Positions 44,633 through 54,949 of a stretch of DNA of 64,000 bases are shown piece after piece. Below the pieces are notes generated by a model that was not told where the DNA came from, did no database searches, and saw only the letters and a program-made list of their open reading frames with translations. The number at the start of each line of letters is the position of its first letter. The stretch's first letter is position 1. The position numbers were made by a program, and so were the translations under genes. The stretch lies in assembly GCF_017571475.1 (NCBI RefSeq), contig NZ_JAGETW010000001.1, forward strand, positions 558,001 through 622,000, in the 5' to 3' direction. The DNA comes from Thiomicrorhabdus sp. 6S3-12. Its GTDB lineage: Bacteria; Pseudomonadota; Gammaproteobacteria; Thiomicrospirales; Thiomicrospiraceae.

Positions 44633-45828
44633 AACACATCGACTCAAACCGGTTTGGCTTTGATCAGGCGATCAGCCGCGAAAACACGCATGCCGAAAAA
44701 TACGATCTGCGGAACAAGCTGTTCGGCACGGATGACGTCCTGCCGATGTGGGTCGCCGACATGGATCTTCCGACCCCGCCTTTTGTTGTCGAGGCCCTGC
44801 AAAAACGCCTGAAACACCCGATTCTCGGTTATCCGCATACGCCCGACAGCGTTTATCAGGCGATTATCGACTGGCAGGCGCAGTATGGACTGGAGGTCAA
44901 AAAGAGCGAAATCGTGTTTACGCATAATGTCGCCAATGGTTTTATGATGGCTGTCGGCGCCTATACCGCTCCAGACGACGCGGTTATGCTGATGCCGCCG
45001 GTTTATCCACCTTTTTTCGATGCCATCAGCCGCCATAAATGCCGAACGGTCGAAGCCCCGCTTGTGTTGCAAGATAATCGCTATTCAATTGATTTCGCCG
45101 CGCTGGAAGCGAAAATCGCACAGTTTCACGTGAAACTGCTGCTTTTCTGCCACCCACAGAACCCTTCCGGGCGGGTATGGACAAAACAAGAGCTGACACG
45201 GTTGGCCGATATCTGCGTCAAACATCATGTGATTATCATCTCGGACGAGATTCATGCCGATCTCACCTTTGCGCCGAACCAGCATATTCCTCTCGCTTCA
45301 CTGGAACACCCGATACGCGAACAGACGATTACCCTTTCCTCTCCGGGCAAGACTTTTAACCTCGGCGGGCTGCAAACCGGCTATGCGCTGATCGCGAACA
45401 GCAAACTCAAACGAACCTATCTGGAGTATGCCAAAGCGAACGCCATTTACGACCTTAATCTGTTCGGACAGGTTGCATTGGAGGCCGCCTACAGCGAGCA
45501 GGGTAAACAGTGGCGCGACCGGTTGCTGCAGCACTTTGCCGAAAATATCGCGCAACTGGAGACCTTTTTCAAAACCCATCAGCCCAAAATCAAGGTAATG
45601 GAGCCCGAGGCCTCGTTTCTGGTCTGGCTCGACTTCCGGGAAGTCTTCGACGACCATCAGACATTAAAGAAATGGTTGATTGAGGATGCCAAACTCGGGT
45701 TCAATGACGGCGAAAGTTTTGCCGGAGCCAGTCAAATCGGAACCGGGTTTATGCGCATGAATATCGCCGTTTCAAAAGAAACTCTGCATCAGGCCCTTAC
45801 ACAACTGCTCAGTGCTCTGCCGGATTAA
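44617..45828 (+). CDS. ovoB: PLP-dependent C-S lyase, probable OvoB
   Basis: 403 residues of the MalY/PatB class of fold-type I PLP enzymes. FGTDDVLPMWVADMDLPTPPFVVEAL is near the start, HPQNPSGRVWTKQELTRLADIC and VIIISDEIHADL bind PLP, and SSPGKTFNLGGLQTGY holds the PLP lysine. The gene overlaps the end of ovoA by 16 bases, so it is coupled to it. In ovothiol synthesis the sulfoxide made by OvoA is cleaved by such a lyase (OvoB). The family also includes cystathionine beta-lyases, so the name rests on the coupling. Confidence 0.85.
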   Translation: MEKTLKHIDSNRFGFDQAISRENTHAEKYDLRNKLFGTDDVLPMWVADMDLPTPPFVVEALQKRLKHPILGYPHTPDSVYQAIIDWQAQYGLEVKKSEIVFTHNVANGFMMAVGAYTAPDDAVMLMPPVYPPFFDAISRHKCRTVEAPLVLQDNRYSIDFAALEAKIAQFHVKLLLFCHPQNPSGRVWTKQELTRLADICVKHHVIIISDEIHADLTFAPNQHIPLASLEHPIREQTITLSSPGKTFNLGGLQTGYALIANSKLKRTYLEYAKANAIYDLNLFGQVALEAAYSEQGKQWRDRLLQHFAENIAQLETFFKTHQPKIKVMEPEASFLVWLDFREVFDDHQTLKKWLIEDAKLGFNDGESFAGASQIGTGFMRMNIAVSKETLHQALTQLLSALPD

Positions 45829-45889
45829 CTCTCGCGGATTAACTCTTCCGGTTGCTCGACACCCTTTGACAAAGAGAAGAAATAGAGGA

Positions 45890-46399
45890 TTACTCCCAAG
45901 CGTCCAGCCGCAGAAGATTGCATTCTGAATTGTGATCCTGGAGACTTAGCAGCCAGATCTGTTCGAAAGGATGATGGTCGATCTGTTGAATAAGATGAGC
46001 ATGTTCGGCAAAAGCTTCGGTCTGCCAGTGCGGATTGAGATTACGAATGACCAGCCAGACTTTTTTCGAGTCATAGCGCTTCTGGGACTTTTTCAGTAAG
46101 ACCTCGTTCAATGCTTCCAACAGACGGTGCGCCGGTGGCGTTTTTTGCAAATGCCGCAAAGCGGTACGGGTTTCGTCGGACAACTCCCGTCCGAGAATAT
46201 GTTTCGCTTCCTCTTCGCTGCCGTAAAGATGCGCGATTTCCAAATCCAGACGCTCGCCATTCAGATAGCAGCTGACGTCGGGTTTACACGGGGTATTATG
46301 CCAGATATGCCGCATCGGAACGCCGAACTGCTTTTCATAGCGGCGCATGAACAGCTTGGCGGCCTCATGTTCCAAATGTAATTTTTCGTGATCGCTCAC
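45890..46399 (-). CDS. Hypothetical protein with a nuclease-like motif pattern
   Basis: 169 residues from a GTG start (MSDHEKLHLEHEAAKLF), 11 bases after the mutarotase stop and preceded by AAGGCGGG; a TTG start 24 bases further upstream is also open. The family was not recognised. A PD...(D/E)-x-(K/H)-like arrangement can be seen in CKPDVSCYLNGERLDLEIAHLYG, with a C-terminal strand-rich half (KKVWLVIRNLN, FEQIWLLSLQDHN), so a restriction-like nuclease fold is possible but unproven. Confidence 0.7.
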   Translation of the reverse strand: MSDHEKLHLEHEAAKLFMRRYEKQFGVPMRHIWHNTPCKPDVSCYLNGERLDLEIAHLYGSEEEAKHILGRELSDETRTALRHLQKTPPAHRLLEALNEVLLKKSQKRYDSKKVWLVIRNLNPHWQTEAFAEHAHLIQQIDHHPFEQIWLLSLQDHNSECNLLRLDAWE

Positions 46400-46410
46400 T
46401 CTACCCGCCT

Positions 46411-47319
46411 TCAGGGTTTGCAAATGGCAATTTGCATTTTGTGCTTGCTTTCCGCTGGTACAGTAACGAAATTATTCCAGACATTGCCGTTTTCAATGCA
46501 AACAAACTGTGTCCAGTGACGGTTTTCGATATCGCTGAAACCTTTCACCGTCTCCGGACCGGGGTTCCAGACGATGCATGAGCGCGCCTGCGAGCTGTCG
46601 ATCTGCAATACGGGCTCTCCTTTTACACTGGCCTGCAAAGACGGCCCCGCATTCAAATAGACATTATCAATCGGACTTTGTACAACGAGCGGTGTTCCAA
46701 CCAGATTCTGACGGTTTTGCTGCAAAGTTTCGATCTGTGTGGCACCCTGCAACCCATCCAACTGTAAAGTGCCGTCTGGCGGCAACCGGAAATAGGTATG
46801 CAACGCTTCCGTCAACTGCAGATCGAATGCATTCAGATTATGGGTTGTCAAAGACAGGCTCAACGTCTCGCCGACCACAACCTGCAATTGCAAAGCGAAT
46901 GCATAGGGCCAGATTGCCAGAGTCTCCTTGCTTGAAGACAGCGAAAACAAAACCGAGGTCACTCCGCTGGGTAACTTTTCGACATTTTCCAAATGCCAGG
47001 ACATCTTGCGCACAAACCCGTGTGCCGGAGGCTGCGCACCTTCCTCCAAAGGTGCGTTGAATTCGCTCTGATAACCGCTGAACCAAGGCCAGCAGACCGG
47101 AATACCGCCGCGTATCGCCGCCTTACCGTCATAAACCGCCTGTTCACTGACCCAGAGCAGGTCTTCCTCCAAATCGCCGTTTTTATCTTTCGGACAATAA
47201 CTCAACACCGTCGCACCGTGAGCGGTCATGATCGCTTTTGCATAATCGTTCTCCACCTCGATAAGACTTAAGGCATCGTGCATGGAAAAGGTCACTCCGG
47301 GAATATGGGAAAACGGCAT
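46411..47319 (-). CDS. D-hexose-6-phosphate mutarotase (YeaD-like)
   Basis: 302 residues of the aldose 1-epimerase/YeaD fold. Landmarks are IRGGIPVCWPWFSGY, AHGFVRKMSWHLENV with the catalytic His, EALHTYFR with the second His, and the late IVWNPGPETVKGFSDI. It interconverts the anomers of hexose-6-phosphates. The start MPFSHIPG follows AAGGAG by 5 bases; the longer frame runs into the aroB terminator. Confidence 0.9.
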   Translation of the reverse strand: MPFSHIPGVTFSMHDALSLIEVENDYAKAIMTAHGATVLSYCPKDKNGDLEEDLLWVSEQAVYDGKAAIRGGIPVCWPWFSGYQSEFNAPLEEGAQPPAHGFVRKMSWHLENVEKLPSGVTSVLFSLSSSKETLAIWPYAFALQLQVVVGETLSLSLTTHNLNAFDLQLTEALHTYFRLPPDGTLQLDGLQGATQIETLQQNRQNLVGTPLVVQSPIDNVYLNAGPSLQASVKGEPVLQIDSSQARSCIVWNPGPETVKGFSDIENRHWTQFVCIENGNVWNNFVTVPAESKHKMQIAICKP

Positions 47320-47350
47320 TTCAACTCCTTGCTTGGAAAATTGCTTCAAT

Positions 47351-47386
47351 AAAAAAAGCGGCAAATTAACACTAATTTACCGCTTT
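47351..47386 (-). terminator. Rho-independent terminator of aroB
   Basis: Minus strand AAAGCGGTAAATTA pairs with TAATTTGCCGCTTT (one G-T pair) and is followed by a T run. Confidence 0.88.
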
Positions 47387-47413
47387 GCTTTGTCAGGTCA
47401 ATGACGACGTCGA

Positions 47414-48499
47414 TTAAGAACGAAACTCATCCAAAGTCTGTTCCAGCAACTCGCGCGGATAGTCACCTGTGACATAAGCCTGTCCGATGGCTTTTAACAG
47501 GACCAGACGGATGGTTCCGGCCTGAACCTTTTTATCCCCGGCCATCAGATCAAGGAACTTCTGTTTGCTCATCTCTTCGACGGACGGCGGCATAATCGGC
47601 AGATTGGCGCGATCGAGAATTTTCGCAATGCGCTTTTCGTCTTCCGAAGTCAGATCGCCCATCAGCATCGACATATAGACCGCCTGCATGGTTCCGGCAC
47701 TGACCGCCTCGCCGTGCAACCAAACGCCATAGCCCATACCCGCTTCAATCGCATGTCCGAAGGTATGCCCAAGATTAAACAGAGCGCGCAAGCCTGCTTC
47801 CTTTTCATCCTTGGCAACAATATCCGCTTTGTTCTGACAGGAGCGCTCAATCGCCTCGGAAAGCGCCTGAGGATCGCGTGCCAGCAGTTTTTCGAGGTTT
47901 TCTTCCAACCACTCAAAGAACGGCAGATCCACAATCAGGCCGTACTTGATCACTTCCGCCAGACCGGCTGAAAGCTGGCGATCTTCCAGTGTATTCAGAG
48001 TGTCGGTATCGATAATGACACATTCCGGTTGATGGAAAGCGCCAATCATATTTTTACCTAATGGGTGATTGACACCGGTCTTTCCGCCAACCGAAGAGTC
48101 CACCTGCGCCAAAAGCGTCGTCGGAATCTGGATAAAGTTGACGCCGCGCTGATAGGCTGCGGCAGCAAAGCCGGTCATATCGCCGATAACACCGCCGCCT
48201 AAAGCGACCAGAGTGCATTTACGGTCGAAACGGTTACCGATCAAGGCATCAAACACTTTGTTCAGTTCTTCCAGCGTTTTGTATTGCTCGCCATCTTGCA
48301 GCACTACCGAATGCGTATCAAAATCGGCAAACGCCTTTTCACACTGTTGCAGATACAAAGGTGCAACGGTCTCGTTGGTGACAATCAGAACCTGAGTTCC
48401 TTGCACATACGGTTTAACCAACTCGGCACTGCCCAGCATTCCCTGACCAATAAAAATCGGGTAACTGCGTTCCCCCAAATCAACGGTTAATGTTTTCAT
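47414..48499 (-). CDS. aroB: 3-dehydroquinate synthase
   Basis: 361 residues. Second enzyme of the shikimate pathway; converts DAHP to 3-dehydroquinate with NAD+ and a divalent metal. [23 protein letters not shown] is the NAD-binding region, [22 protein letters not shown] the substrate loop, and [15 protein letters not shown] holds the metal-binding His residues. It follows aroK by 42 bases, the usual aroKB arrangement. Confidence 0.97.
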   Translation of the reverse strand: MKTLTVDLGERSYPIFIGQGMLGSAELVKPYVQGTQVLIVTNETVAPLYLQQCEKAFADFDTHSVVLQDGEQYKTLEELNKVFDALIGNRFDRKCTLVALGGGVIGDMTGFAAAAYQRGVNFIQIPTTLLAQVDSSVGGKTGVNHPLGKNMIGAFHQPECVIIDTDTLNTLEDRQLSAGLAEVIKYGLIVDLPFFEWLEENLEKLLARDPQALSEAIERSCQNKADIVAKDEKEAGLRALFNLGHTFGHAIEAGMGYGVWLHGEAVSAGTMQAVYMSMLMGDLTSEDEKRIAKILDRANLPIMPPSVEEMSKQKFLDLMAGDKKVQAGTIRLVLLKAIGQAYVTGDYPRELLEQTLDEFRS

Positions 48500-48541
48500 T
48501 CTTTAAAAACCTTAAAGTCTCTTAAAAGACACAAACTTTAA

Positions 48542-49066
48542 TTAAACGACGCCTTCCTGCTGCAAACGGTCATAAATCTTCTTTACAACTCGATGCACCG
48601 GAACCTGCTGGGTTTCCACCACCATATCGGCCATTTCCAGATACCACGGTTCGCGACGCTGCATCAGCTCAGTGAGAACCTGCTCCGGATTTTCGGTCTG
48701 CAGCAAAGGCCGGCTGCGATCATGTCGGGTTCGCTGAATAAGCGAATCAACCGACGATTTCAGGTAAACGACAAACCCCCGGCTACGTAAATGTTGACGA
48801 TTCGCTTCACGCTCGACCACACCGCCACCTGTCGCGAGAATCACGTCTTTTCGCTGCGACAGCTCATCAATGACCAACTCTTCGCGATCCCTGAAACCGG
48901 ACTCGCCCTCGATGTCGAAAATCATCGGAATGGTCGCACCGGTTCGAGCTTCGATTTCATGATCGCTATCGACAAAATCATAGTGCAGCTTTTCGGCCAG
49001 CAACTTTCCGACAGTGGACTTTCCGGCCCCCATGGGGCCAACTAAAAAAATACTTTCTCTATGCAT
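48542..49066 (-). CDS. aroK: Shikimate kinase
   Basis: 174 residues. P-loop GPMGAGKST at the N-terminus, [11 protein letters not shown] and FRDREE for shikimate binding, GGGVVERE for the second substrate loop, and [11 protein letters not shown] for the lid. Phosphorylates shikimate with ATP. First gene of the aroKB operon, divergent from gmk. Confidence 0.97.
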   Translation of the reverse strand: MHRESIFLVGPMGAGKSTVGKLLAEKLHYDFVDSDHEIEARTGATIPMIFDIEGESGFRDREELVIDELSQRKDVILATGGGVVEREANRQHLRSRGFVVYLKSSVDSLIQRTRHDRSRPLLQTENPEQVLTELMQRREPWYLEMADMVVETQQVPVHRVVKKIYDRLQQEGVV

Positions 49067-49308
49067 AGCCGCATTGTAATGGATTTATGCCGGAAGCACT
49101 ATTCTATCCCGGCGCTTTTACGCAACTTAGCGGAATATTTTGTCCATGCAGCTAGACGCCCTCTTAAGCAAGATTCACTCATTCGGATGTCATCTCTGGT
49201 AAACTTATGCGACATTTCCTGACCGCGGCCTTTTTTGGAGCCGTTGCCGAGCAATCCGCCTAGGTTCGGTGAGAGGTCAGATTCTTAATATTTGCTTTGG
49301 AGTATTGA

Positions 49309-49926
<618 letters not shown>

Positions 49927-49934
49927 CCCGCTCT

Positions 49935-49965
49935 GCCGTCCGTAAAAGCATCAAATTCGGACGGC
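49935..49965 (+). terminator. Stem-loop between gmk and rpoZ
   Basis: GCCGTCCG pairs perfectly with CGGACGGC around a 15-base loop; no T run follows. It could attenuate or process the gmk-rpoZ transcript. Confidence 0.45.
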
Positions 49966-50145
49966 AAGACGCAACAATCCAGCCTCTCTTTCCGATCTGC
50001 CGTTTGCCGGAAACGGATCATTATCGATTTTTCCGACAAAACCTGACAAAAAACCCAAAAATCCGTAACTTACAGCATTTATTTTTAATCGCTGATTTGA
50101 TACATTAACTCTTTACTCAAAAATATTTATGGGATCAAAGAAACA

Positions 50146-50370
50146 ATGGCACGCGTCACAGTCGAAGATTGTTTAACACAAGTAGAAAACCGTTTTGAAT
50201 TAGTCATTCTGAGCGCTAAGCGCGCACGTCAATTGTCTTACGGCGCAGAAGCGACCCTTGAATGGGATAACGATAAACCGACCGTAATGGCACTTCGTGA
50301 ATTGGCAGAGAACACCATCGACGGCAAGGTGGTTATGGAAGATCCTGACACTCCTCCATTTTTTAGCTAA
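50146..50370 (+). CDS. rpoZ: RNA polymerase omega subunit
   Basis: 74 residues. [30 protein letters not shown] is the conserved helix-rich core, followed by LRELAENTI. Stabilises the beta' subunit and takes part in ppGpp binding. Located between gmk and spoT, as in many gammaproteobacteria. Confidence 0.97.
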   Translation: MARVTVEDCLTQVENRFELVILSAKRARQLSYGAEATLEWDNDKPTVMALRELAENTIDGKVVMEDPDTPPFFS

Positions 50371-50392
50371 TCGCTAAGGAGAACCCGCCAGT

Positions 50393-52522
50393 ATGCCAAC
50401 CCCCACTTCAATTGACGGATTAATTGAAAAGGCTTCATCCTATCTAAACGAAGAACAAGTTGAACGAATCAGACAGGCATTTGAGTTCGGCGCCTTGGCT
50501 CACCAGGGACAGAAACGCAAAGCCGGTGGGGATTACATCTGGCATCCGGTGGCCGTCGCCGAGATTCTTGCCGAATACAAACTCGATCATGAAAGCATCA
50601 TTGCCGCCATCCTGCATGATGTGGTCGAAGACACACCTTTTGACAAAAACGACATTATCGAACGTTTCGGCGAAAGCGTTGCCGACATGGTGGAAGGTGT
50701 CACCAAACTAGCCAAAGTTAAATATAAAAGCGCCCAGGAAGCACACGCCGAAAGCTTCCAGAAAATGATGCTCGCCATGTCACGCGACATCCGTGTCATT
50801 CTGATCAAACTGGCCGACCGTCTGCACAATATGCGCACCATGGGTGCCATGCGCCGCGATAAACAGTATCGCATTGCCGATGAAACACTCGAAATTTATG
50901 CACCGATCGCAGCCCGTCTCGGTATTCACGCCATCCGCATCGAACTCGAAGACCTGTGCTTTAAAGCCAAGCATCCGTACCGTTACGAAGTTCTAAAACA
51001 TCGCCTACAACAGGTTCGCGGCGGCCGCAACGAAGCCTTGAAACACATTGCAGACAACTTCCAGCACCGCCTGAATCAGGACGGCATACCGGCGACCGTC
51101 ATCGGTCGTGAAAAGCACCTGTACAGCCTGTACAGTAAGATGCGCAACCACAAGTTTTCGGAAATTCTCGATATCTTCGCTTTTCGGGTGATCGTCGATA
51201 CTATCGATAACTGCTACCGAGCGCTCGGTTCCGTGCATTCTCTGTACAAACCGCTACCGCTGCGCTTTAAAGACTATATCGCAGTACCGAAGAAAAACGG
51301 TTATCAGTCGCTGCACACCACCGTAATGGGCCCGTACAACAACGCCCACCTGGAAGTGCAGATCCGTACCGAGCAGATGCATGAAGTCTCCGAGCACGGG
51401 ATCGCGGCCCACTGGCAGTACAAACAGAAAGGCGACGACGAGAACGAGATCTCCCAGGTCGATACACTGGCTCAGGAATGGGTTAAAAACCTGCTGGAAA
51501 TTCAGCAAAGCACCGGTAACTCGCTCGACTTCTTGGAAAACGTTAAAATCGACCTCTTCCCGGAAGTCATCTATGTCTTTACGCCTAAAGGCGATATTAT
51601 CGACCTGCCACGTGGCGCAACCGCTCTCGACTTCGCTTATGCCCTGCATACCGATCTGGGGCACGCCACCAAAGGTTGCCGTGTCGATAAGAAAGCCTGC
51701 CCGTTGAGAACCGTACTGGAAAGCGGACAGAGCATCGAAATCATCAAAGGTAAAGAACCGGCTCCTCAGGCAAGCTGGCTGCAGTTTGTGACCACCGCCA
51801 AGGCGCGCACGCAAATCCGCCACTATATGCGCAACCTGAAAGCGAGCGATGCCATCGACCTCGGCGAACGCCTGCTGAATACTGCTTTACTGGCCAACCA
51901 CCTTAGCCTGGGCAGTCTATCCGACGAAACCAAACAGACCGTTCTGGAAGAGTTGAACGTTGAATCTTGGCAGGATCTTCTTGGCGAAATCGGCAGCGGC
52001 AACCGTATGCCGGCACTGGTTGCCAAACAGATTCAGGAATTTGCCGGCGAACCACTTACTGAGGAACAGAAGCAGGCGGCCAACACCACCCTGCCGATTA
52101 CCGGTACCGAAGGGATGGTTATCCACTATGCGCACTGCTGCCACCCGATTCCGGGCGACTCGATTCTCGGCTTTATCAGTAAGGAAAAAGGGCTGGTCAT
52201 TCACCGCGAATGCTGTACCAATGTCAAACATCTGAAAAGTCAGGTCGATAAATGCATTGAACTGCGCTGGGCCGATAATGTCGAAGGGACTTTCCTGGCA
52301 GAACTGCAACTTGAAGTAGACAATGTCCGCGGAAGTCTGGGAACGATCGCCAGTACCATCGCTTCAACCAATACCGACATTGATCGCGTACATTCGGATG
52401 ACAAAGATGAGAGCTACAGTCTGATGAACTTTGTCATCAAAGTTCGCGACCGCGTCCATCTCGCCCAGGTTATGCGCGTATTGAAACGCCTGTCGATTGT
52501 GCAGAAAATTCAACGAAATTAA
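50393..52522 (+). CDS. spoT: Bifunctional (p)ppGpp synthetase/hydrolase SpoT
   Basis: 709 residues. The HD hydrolase domain has HPVAVAEIL and AAILHDVVEDT intact, plus KLADRLHNMRT. A synthetase domain follows, with FAFRVIVDTIDNCYRALGSVHSLY and KNGYQSLHTTV. A TGS domain (VFTPKGDIIDLPRGATALDFAYALHT), a helical region with a zinc-finger-like CHPIPGDSILGFI, and an ACT domain at the end complete it. The intact HD residues argue for hydrolase activity (SpoT rather than RelA). 22 bases after rpoZ. Confidence 0.96.
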   Translation: MPTPTSIDGLIEKASSYLNEEQVERIRQAFEFGALAHQGQKRKAGGDYIWHPVAVAEILAEYKLDHESIIAAILHDVVEDTPFDKNDIIERFGESVADMVEGVTKLAKVKYKSAQEAHAESFQKMMLAMSRDIRVILIKLADRLHNMRTMGAMRRDKQYRIADETLEIYAPIAARLGIHAIRIELEDLCFKAKHPYRYEVLKHRLQQVRGGRNEALKHIADNFQHRLNQDGIPATVIGREKHLYSLYSKMRNHKFSEILDIFAFRVIVDTIDNCYRALGSVHSLYKPLPLRFKDYIAVPKKNGYQSLHTTVMGPYNNAHLEVQIRTEQMHEVSEHGIAAHWQYKQKGDDENEISQVDTLAQEWVKNLLEIQQSTGNSLDFLENVKIDLFPEVIYVFTPKGDIIDLPRGATALDFAYALHTDLGHATKGCRVDKKACPLRTVLESGQSIEIIKGKEPAPQASWLQFVTTAKARTQIRHYMRNLKASDAIDLGERLLNTALLANHLSLGSLSDETKQTVLEELNVESWQDLLGEIGSGNRMPALVAKQIQEFAGEPLTEEQKQAANTTLPITGTEGMVIHYAHCCHPIPGDSILGFISKEKGLVIHRECCTNVKHLKSQVDKCIELRWADNVEGTFLAELQLEVDNVRGSLGTIASTIASTNTDIDRVHSDDKDESYSLMNFVIKVRDRVHLAQVMRVLKRLSIVQKIQRN

Positions 52523-52546
52523 TCCCCACTTTTAAGGAACAGAACT

Positions 52547-52933
52547 ATGCGCCAAGTTATCAGTACTGAAAATGCGCCTCAGGCGATTGGAACTTACTCT
52601 CAGGCGGTACGCTTCGGCAACACCGTCTATCTATCGGGTCAGATCGGACTAATTCCGGCTACGATGGAACTGGCCGAAGGCGAAATCAGCGAACGTATTC
52701 ACCAGGTATTCAAAAACCTAAGCGCAGTCTGTGAAGCCGCCGGCGGAAGTTTGCAGGATATTGTTAAATTAAACATTTTCCTGACAGATATGAGTCACTT
52801 CGCAACCGTTAATGAAATTATGGCGCAATATTTCAAAGAGCCTTACCCGGCACGCGCCGCGGTCGCGGTTAAAGAACTTCCAAAAAACACCGACGTTGAA
52901 ATGGACGGTGTTATGGCTCTGTCGAGTTACTAA
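52547..52933 (+). CDS. ridA: RidA family enamine/imine deaminase
   Basis: 128 residues. Start [30 protein letters not shown], then [25 protein letters not shown] with the Arg of the active site and the late acidic residue. Hydrolyses reactive 2-aminoacrylate-type enamines from PLP enzymes. 24 bases after spoT. Confidence 0.95.
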   Translation: MRQVISTENAPQAIGTYSQAVRFGNTVYLSGQIGLIPATMELAEGEISERIHQVFKNLSAVCEAAGGSLQDIVKLNIFLTDMSHFATVNEIMAQYFKEPYPARAAVAVKELPKNTDVEMDGVMALSSY

Positions 52934-52948
52934 GCCATTTTCTTCTAT

Positions 52949-52972
52949 CCGGGCTTGTGCCCCTAAGCCCGG
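52949..52972 (+). terminator. Stem-loop after ridA
   Basis: CCGGGCTT pairs with AAGCCCGG around an 8-base loop; the following bases are C-rich rather than T-rich, so termination is uncertain. Confidence 0.45.
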
Positions 52973-53136
52973 AACCCCGCTTTCCCCTCTTGCTCCCCCA
53001 AATTTTCCAAACTCAATTTTGATTTCAGACAAATTCCGAAAATAAATAGTTTTATACAATAAAAGCTCGTTTTAAATTGGCAAAAAAGCGCACGACGCAT
53101 TGCGATCTTTTCTGCTCTCAAGGCACAAGGCTTTTC

Positions 53137-53604
53137 ATGACGAGCAAAACCTCTTTTCGCAATCCTCTTCTAATAATCACACGGATCGTCTTATGGATCG
53201 CCGGAGCTGCTTATTATTTTCTGGCATCCGTCGGACTGGGAATGGCTTTTTCGCTGCAAGACTTTCAATACGACACGCATTTTCTTACCGTCGCTTCAAT
53301 CGGTACCGCCTCTTTGATCACTATGGGTACTGCGGCTTACTTCAGCAAAGATTATTTCTCACAACTGATCTCTTTCGGACTTGCCGCTACTTTTCTCTTC
53401 TATGGAATTTATAACGCCTTGGAACTGATTGAAGAGAATAACACGGCCTTTTCAGTCTGGCTGGTGTCCGTCGGCAGCCTGTTCATCCCTCCGCTCTTGT
53501 GGATGATCTGGCCGTTTAAACATTTGAAAAAAATCTACTTCGCAAACAAAGCAACCCGCCTTCTACACAAAACCAAAACGCACTTTAACAAGAGAAAATC
53601 ATGA
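53137..53604 (+). CDS. Hypothetical inner-membrane protein
   Basis: 155 residues with about four hydrophobic segments (for example IVLWIAGAAYYFLASVGLGMAF, TASLITMGTAAYF, ISFGLAATFLFYGIYNAL) and a basic C-terminus. Family not recognised. The ATG at 53137 has AAGG upstream; a TTG start 60 bases earlier is also open. Its stop overlaps the start of the Sel1-repeat gene, so the two are probably coupled. Confidence 0.75.
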   Translation: MTSKTSFRNPLLIITRIVLWIAGAAYYFLASVGLGMAFSLQDFQYDTHFLTVASIGTASLITMGTAAYFSKDYFSQLISFGLAATFLFYGIYNALELIEENNTAFSVWLVSVGSLFIPPLLWMIWPFKHLKKIYFANKATRLLHKTKTHFNKRKS

Positions 53605-54794
53605 TGAATAAATGGCTACTAACTCTTCTGACAACACTTTTACTGAGCACAAATTCATTCGCAGACTTTGACTTTGAGAAGGCCTGTAATGAAGGTCGAG
53701 GGGATGCCTGTTCAGTAGCCGCTCTGGCCTATCAAAAGAAAAACAATAACAGCAAAGCATTAGAGTTCTTCCAAAAAGGCTGCATCTATCGAGATGCAAA
53801 TTCATGCGCCAAGAGCGCTTTAATGTACGAATCGGGGAGAGGTGTTAATAAAAACACTGCTAAAGCAGTCGATTTTTACGGTAAAGCCTGTGAGTATGGC
53901 GATACGGATAGCTGTAACTATCTCGGCGCCAAATACTACAATGGCGATGGCATTAAACAGAACGTTGCCATGTCGATTAAGTTGTTTCAAACCGCCTGTA
54001 ACGGAGGTAATGCAGATGGCTGCCAAAACGTAATTAAACTCTATCAGGCGTACTGCGATGGCGGTCATGCCTTTAGTTGTAATGCGCTTGGAGCCATGTA
54101 TTTTAAAGGCCAGGGGGTTAATAAAAATGCAGGCAGAGCAGCGGAACTTGTTGTTAAATCCTGTAATCTTGGCGATGCCAACGGCTGCTATCTCAGCGGC
54201 ATCGCTTATGAACAGGGCGTAGGAGGAACACAAAACCTCAATACGGCCCTGCAATATTATCAAAAGAGCTGCCAAATGCAGAATGACAAAGGCTGTAAGG
54301 CAGCTCAAAAGCTTCAGTCAACGACTCAGGAGCCCAAACAGCCTAGCAGCCAAAGTCATTCTCAAGCACCTGTAGCGAAGCCTGAACAGGCAACAAAGCC
54401 TGCAACGATTACCGACCATCGACAACAAAACGAAACCGAAGCGTTTTACTCACAAGCGCTTAAATTAGCGAATACTACCGAAGGCTGTAACCGCGAGGCT
54501 TACGACCTGTTCAAACAGGCCGCCAATCAAGGACATATCGAAGCGAGCAATACCCTTGCTTTCTACGCGGCTAAAGGCTTTTGTGAGGCTAAAAGCTACT
54601 CACGCATGATCCACTGGTATGAGAATGCGGCAAATCACGGTGACACCAACGCCATGTTCACCCTAGGAAAAATTTATGAAGAAGGGGATTACGACCAGCA
54701 TGCGGACAAAGACAAGGCTCTCTACTGGTTTGAAAAGTGTGCAAAACAGGGAAAACAAGGCTGCCAGAAAGCATACAATCGACTTAGAAGGTAA
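53601..54794 (+). CDS. Secreted cysteine-rich Sel1-repeat protein (HcpA-like)
   Basis: 397 residues with a Sec signal peptide (about 1-21, ending NSFA). The N-terminal half holds about six Sel1-like repeats of 36 residues, each with a Cys pair spaced C-x7-C, e.g. ACEYGDTDSCNYLGAKYYNGDG and ACNGGNADGCQNV. This is the pattern of Helicobacter cysteine-rich proteins, where each pair is a disulfide. A Gln/Pro/Ser linker (about 233-275) leads to three further repeats. Likely periplasmic and involved in protein contacts; partner unknown. Confidence 0.88.
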   Translation: MMNKWLLTLLTTLLLSTNSFADFDFEKACNEGRGDACSVAALAYQKKNNNSKALEFFQKGCIYRDANSCAKSALMYESGRGVNKNTAKAVDFYGKACEYGDTDSCNYLGAKYYNGDGIKQNVAMSIKLFQTACNGGNADGCQNVIKLYQAYCDGGHAFSCNALGAMYFKGQGVNKNAGRAAELVVKSCNLGDANGCYLSGIAYEQGVGGTQNLNTALQYYQKSCQMQNDKGCKAAQKLQSTTQEPKQPSSQSHSQAPVAKPEQATKPATITDHRQQNETEAFYSQALKLANTTEGCNREAYDLFKQAANQGHIEASNTLAFYAAKGFCEAKSYSRMIHWYENAANHGDTNAMFTLGKIYEEGDYDQHADKDKALYWFEKCAKQGKQGCQKAYNRLRR

Positions 54795-54949
54795 TCCAGC
54801 TTCTGAATTGAGTTTGAAAAATACCTCTCGATCGATTGATTTTCCTGCCTTGCTGCTCGCAAATTGACAACGCTCGGCGCAGCAAACAATTTTCCTCGAG
54901 TAGGCAGATCACCTATAATCGGACTCACTCATTTTCAGGGATGATTACA

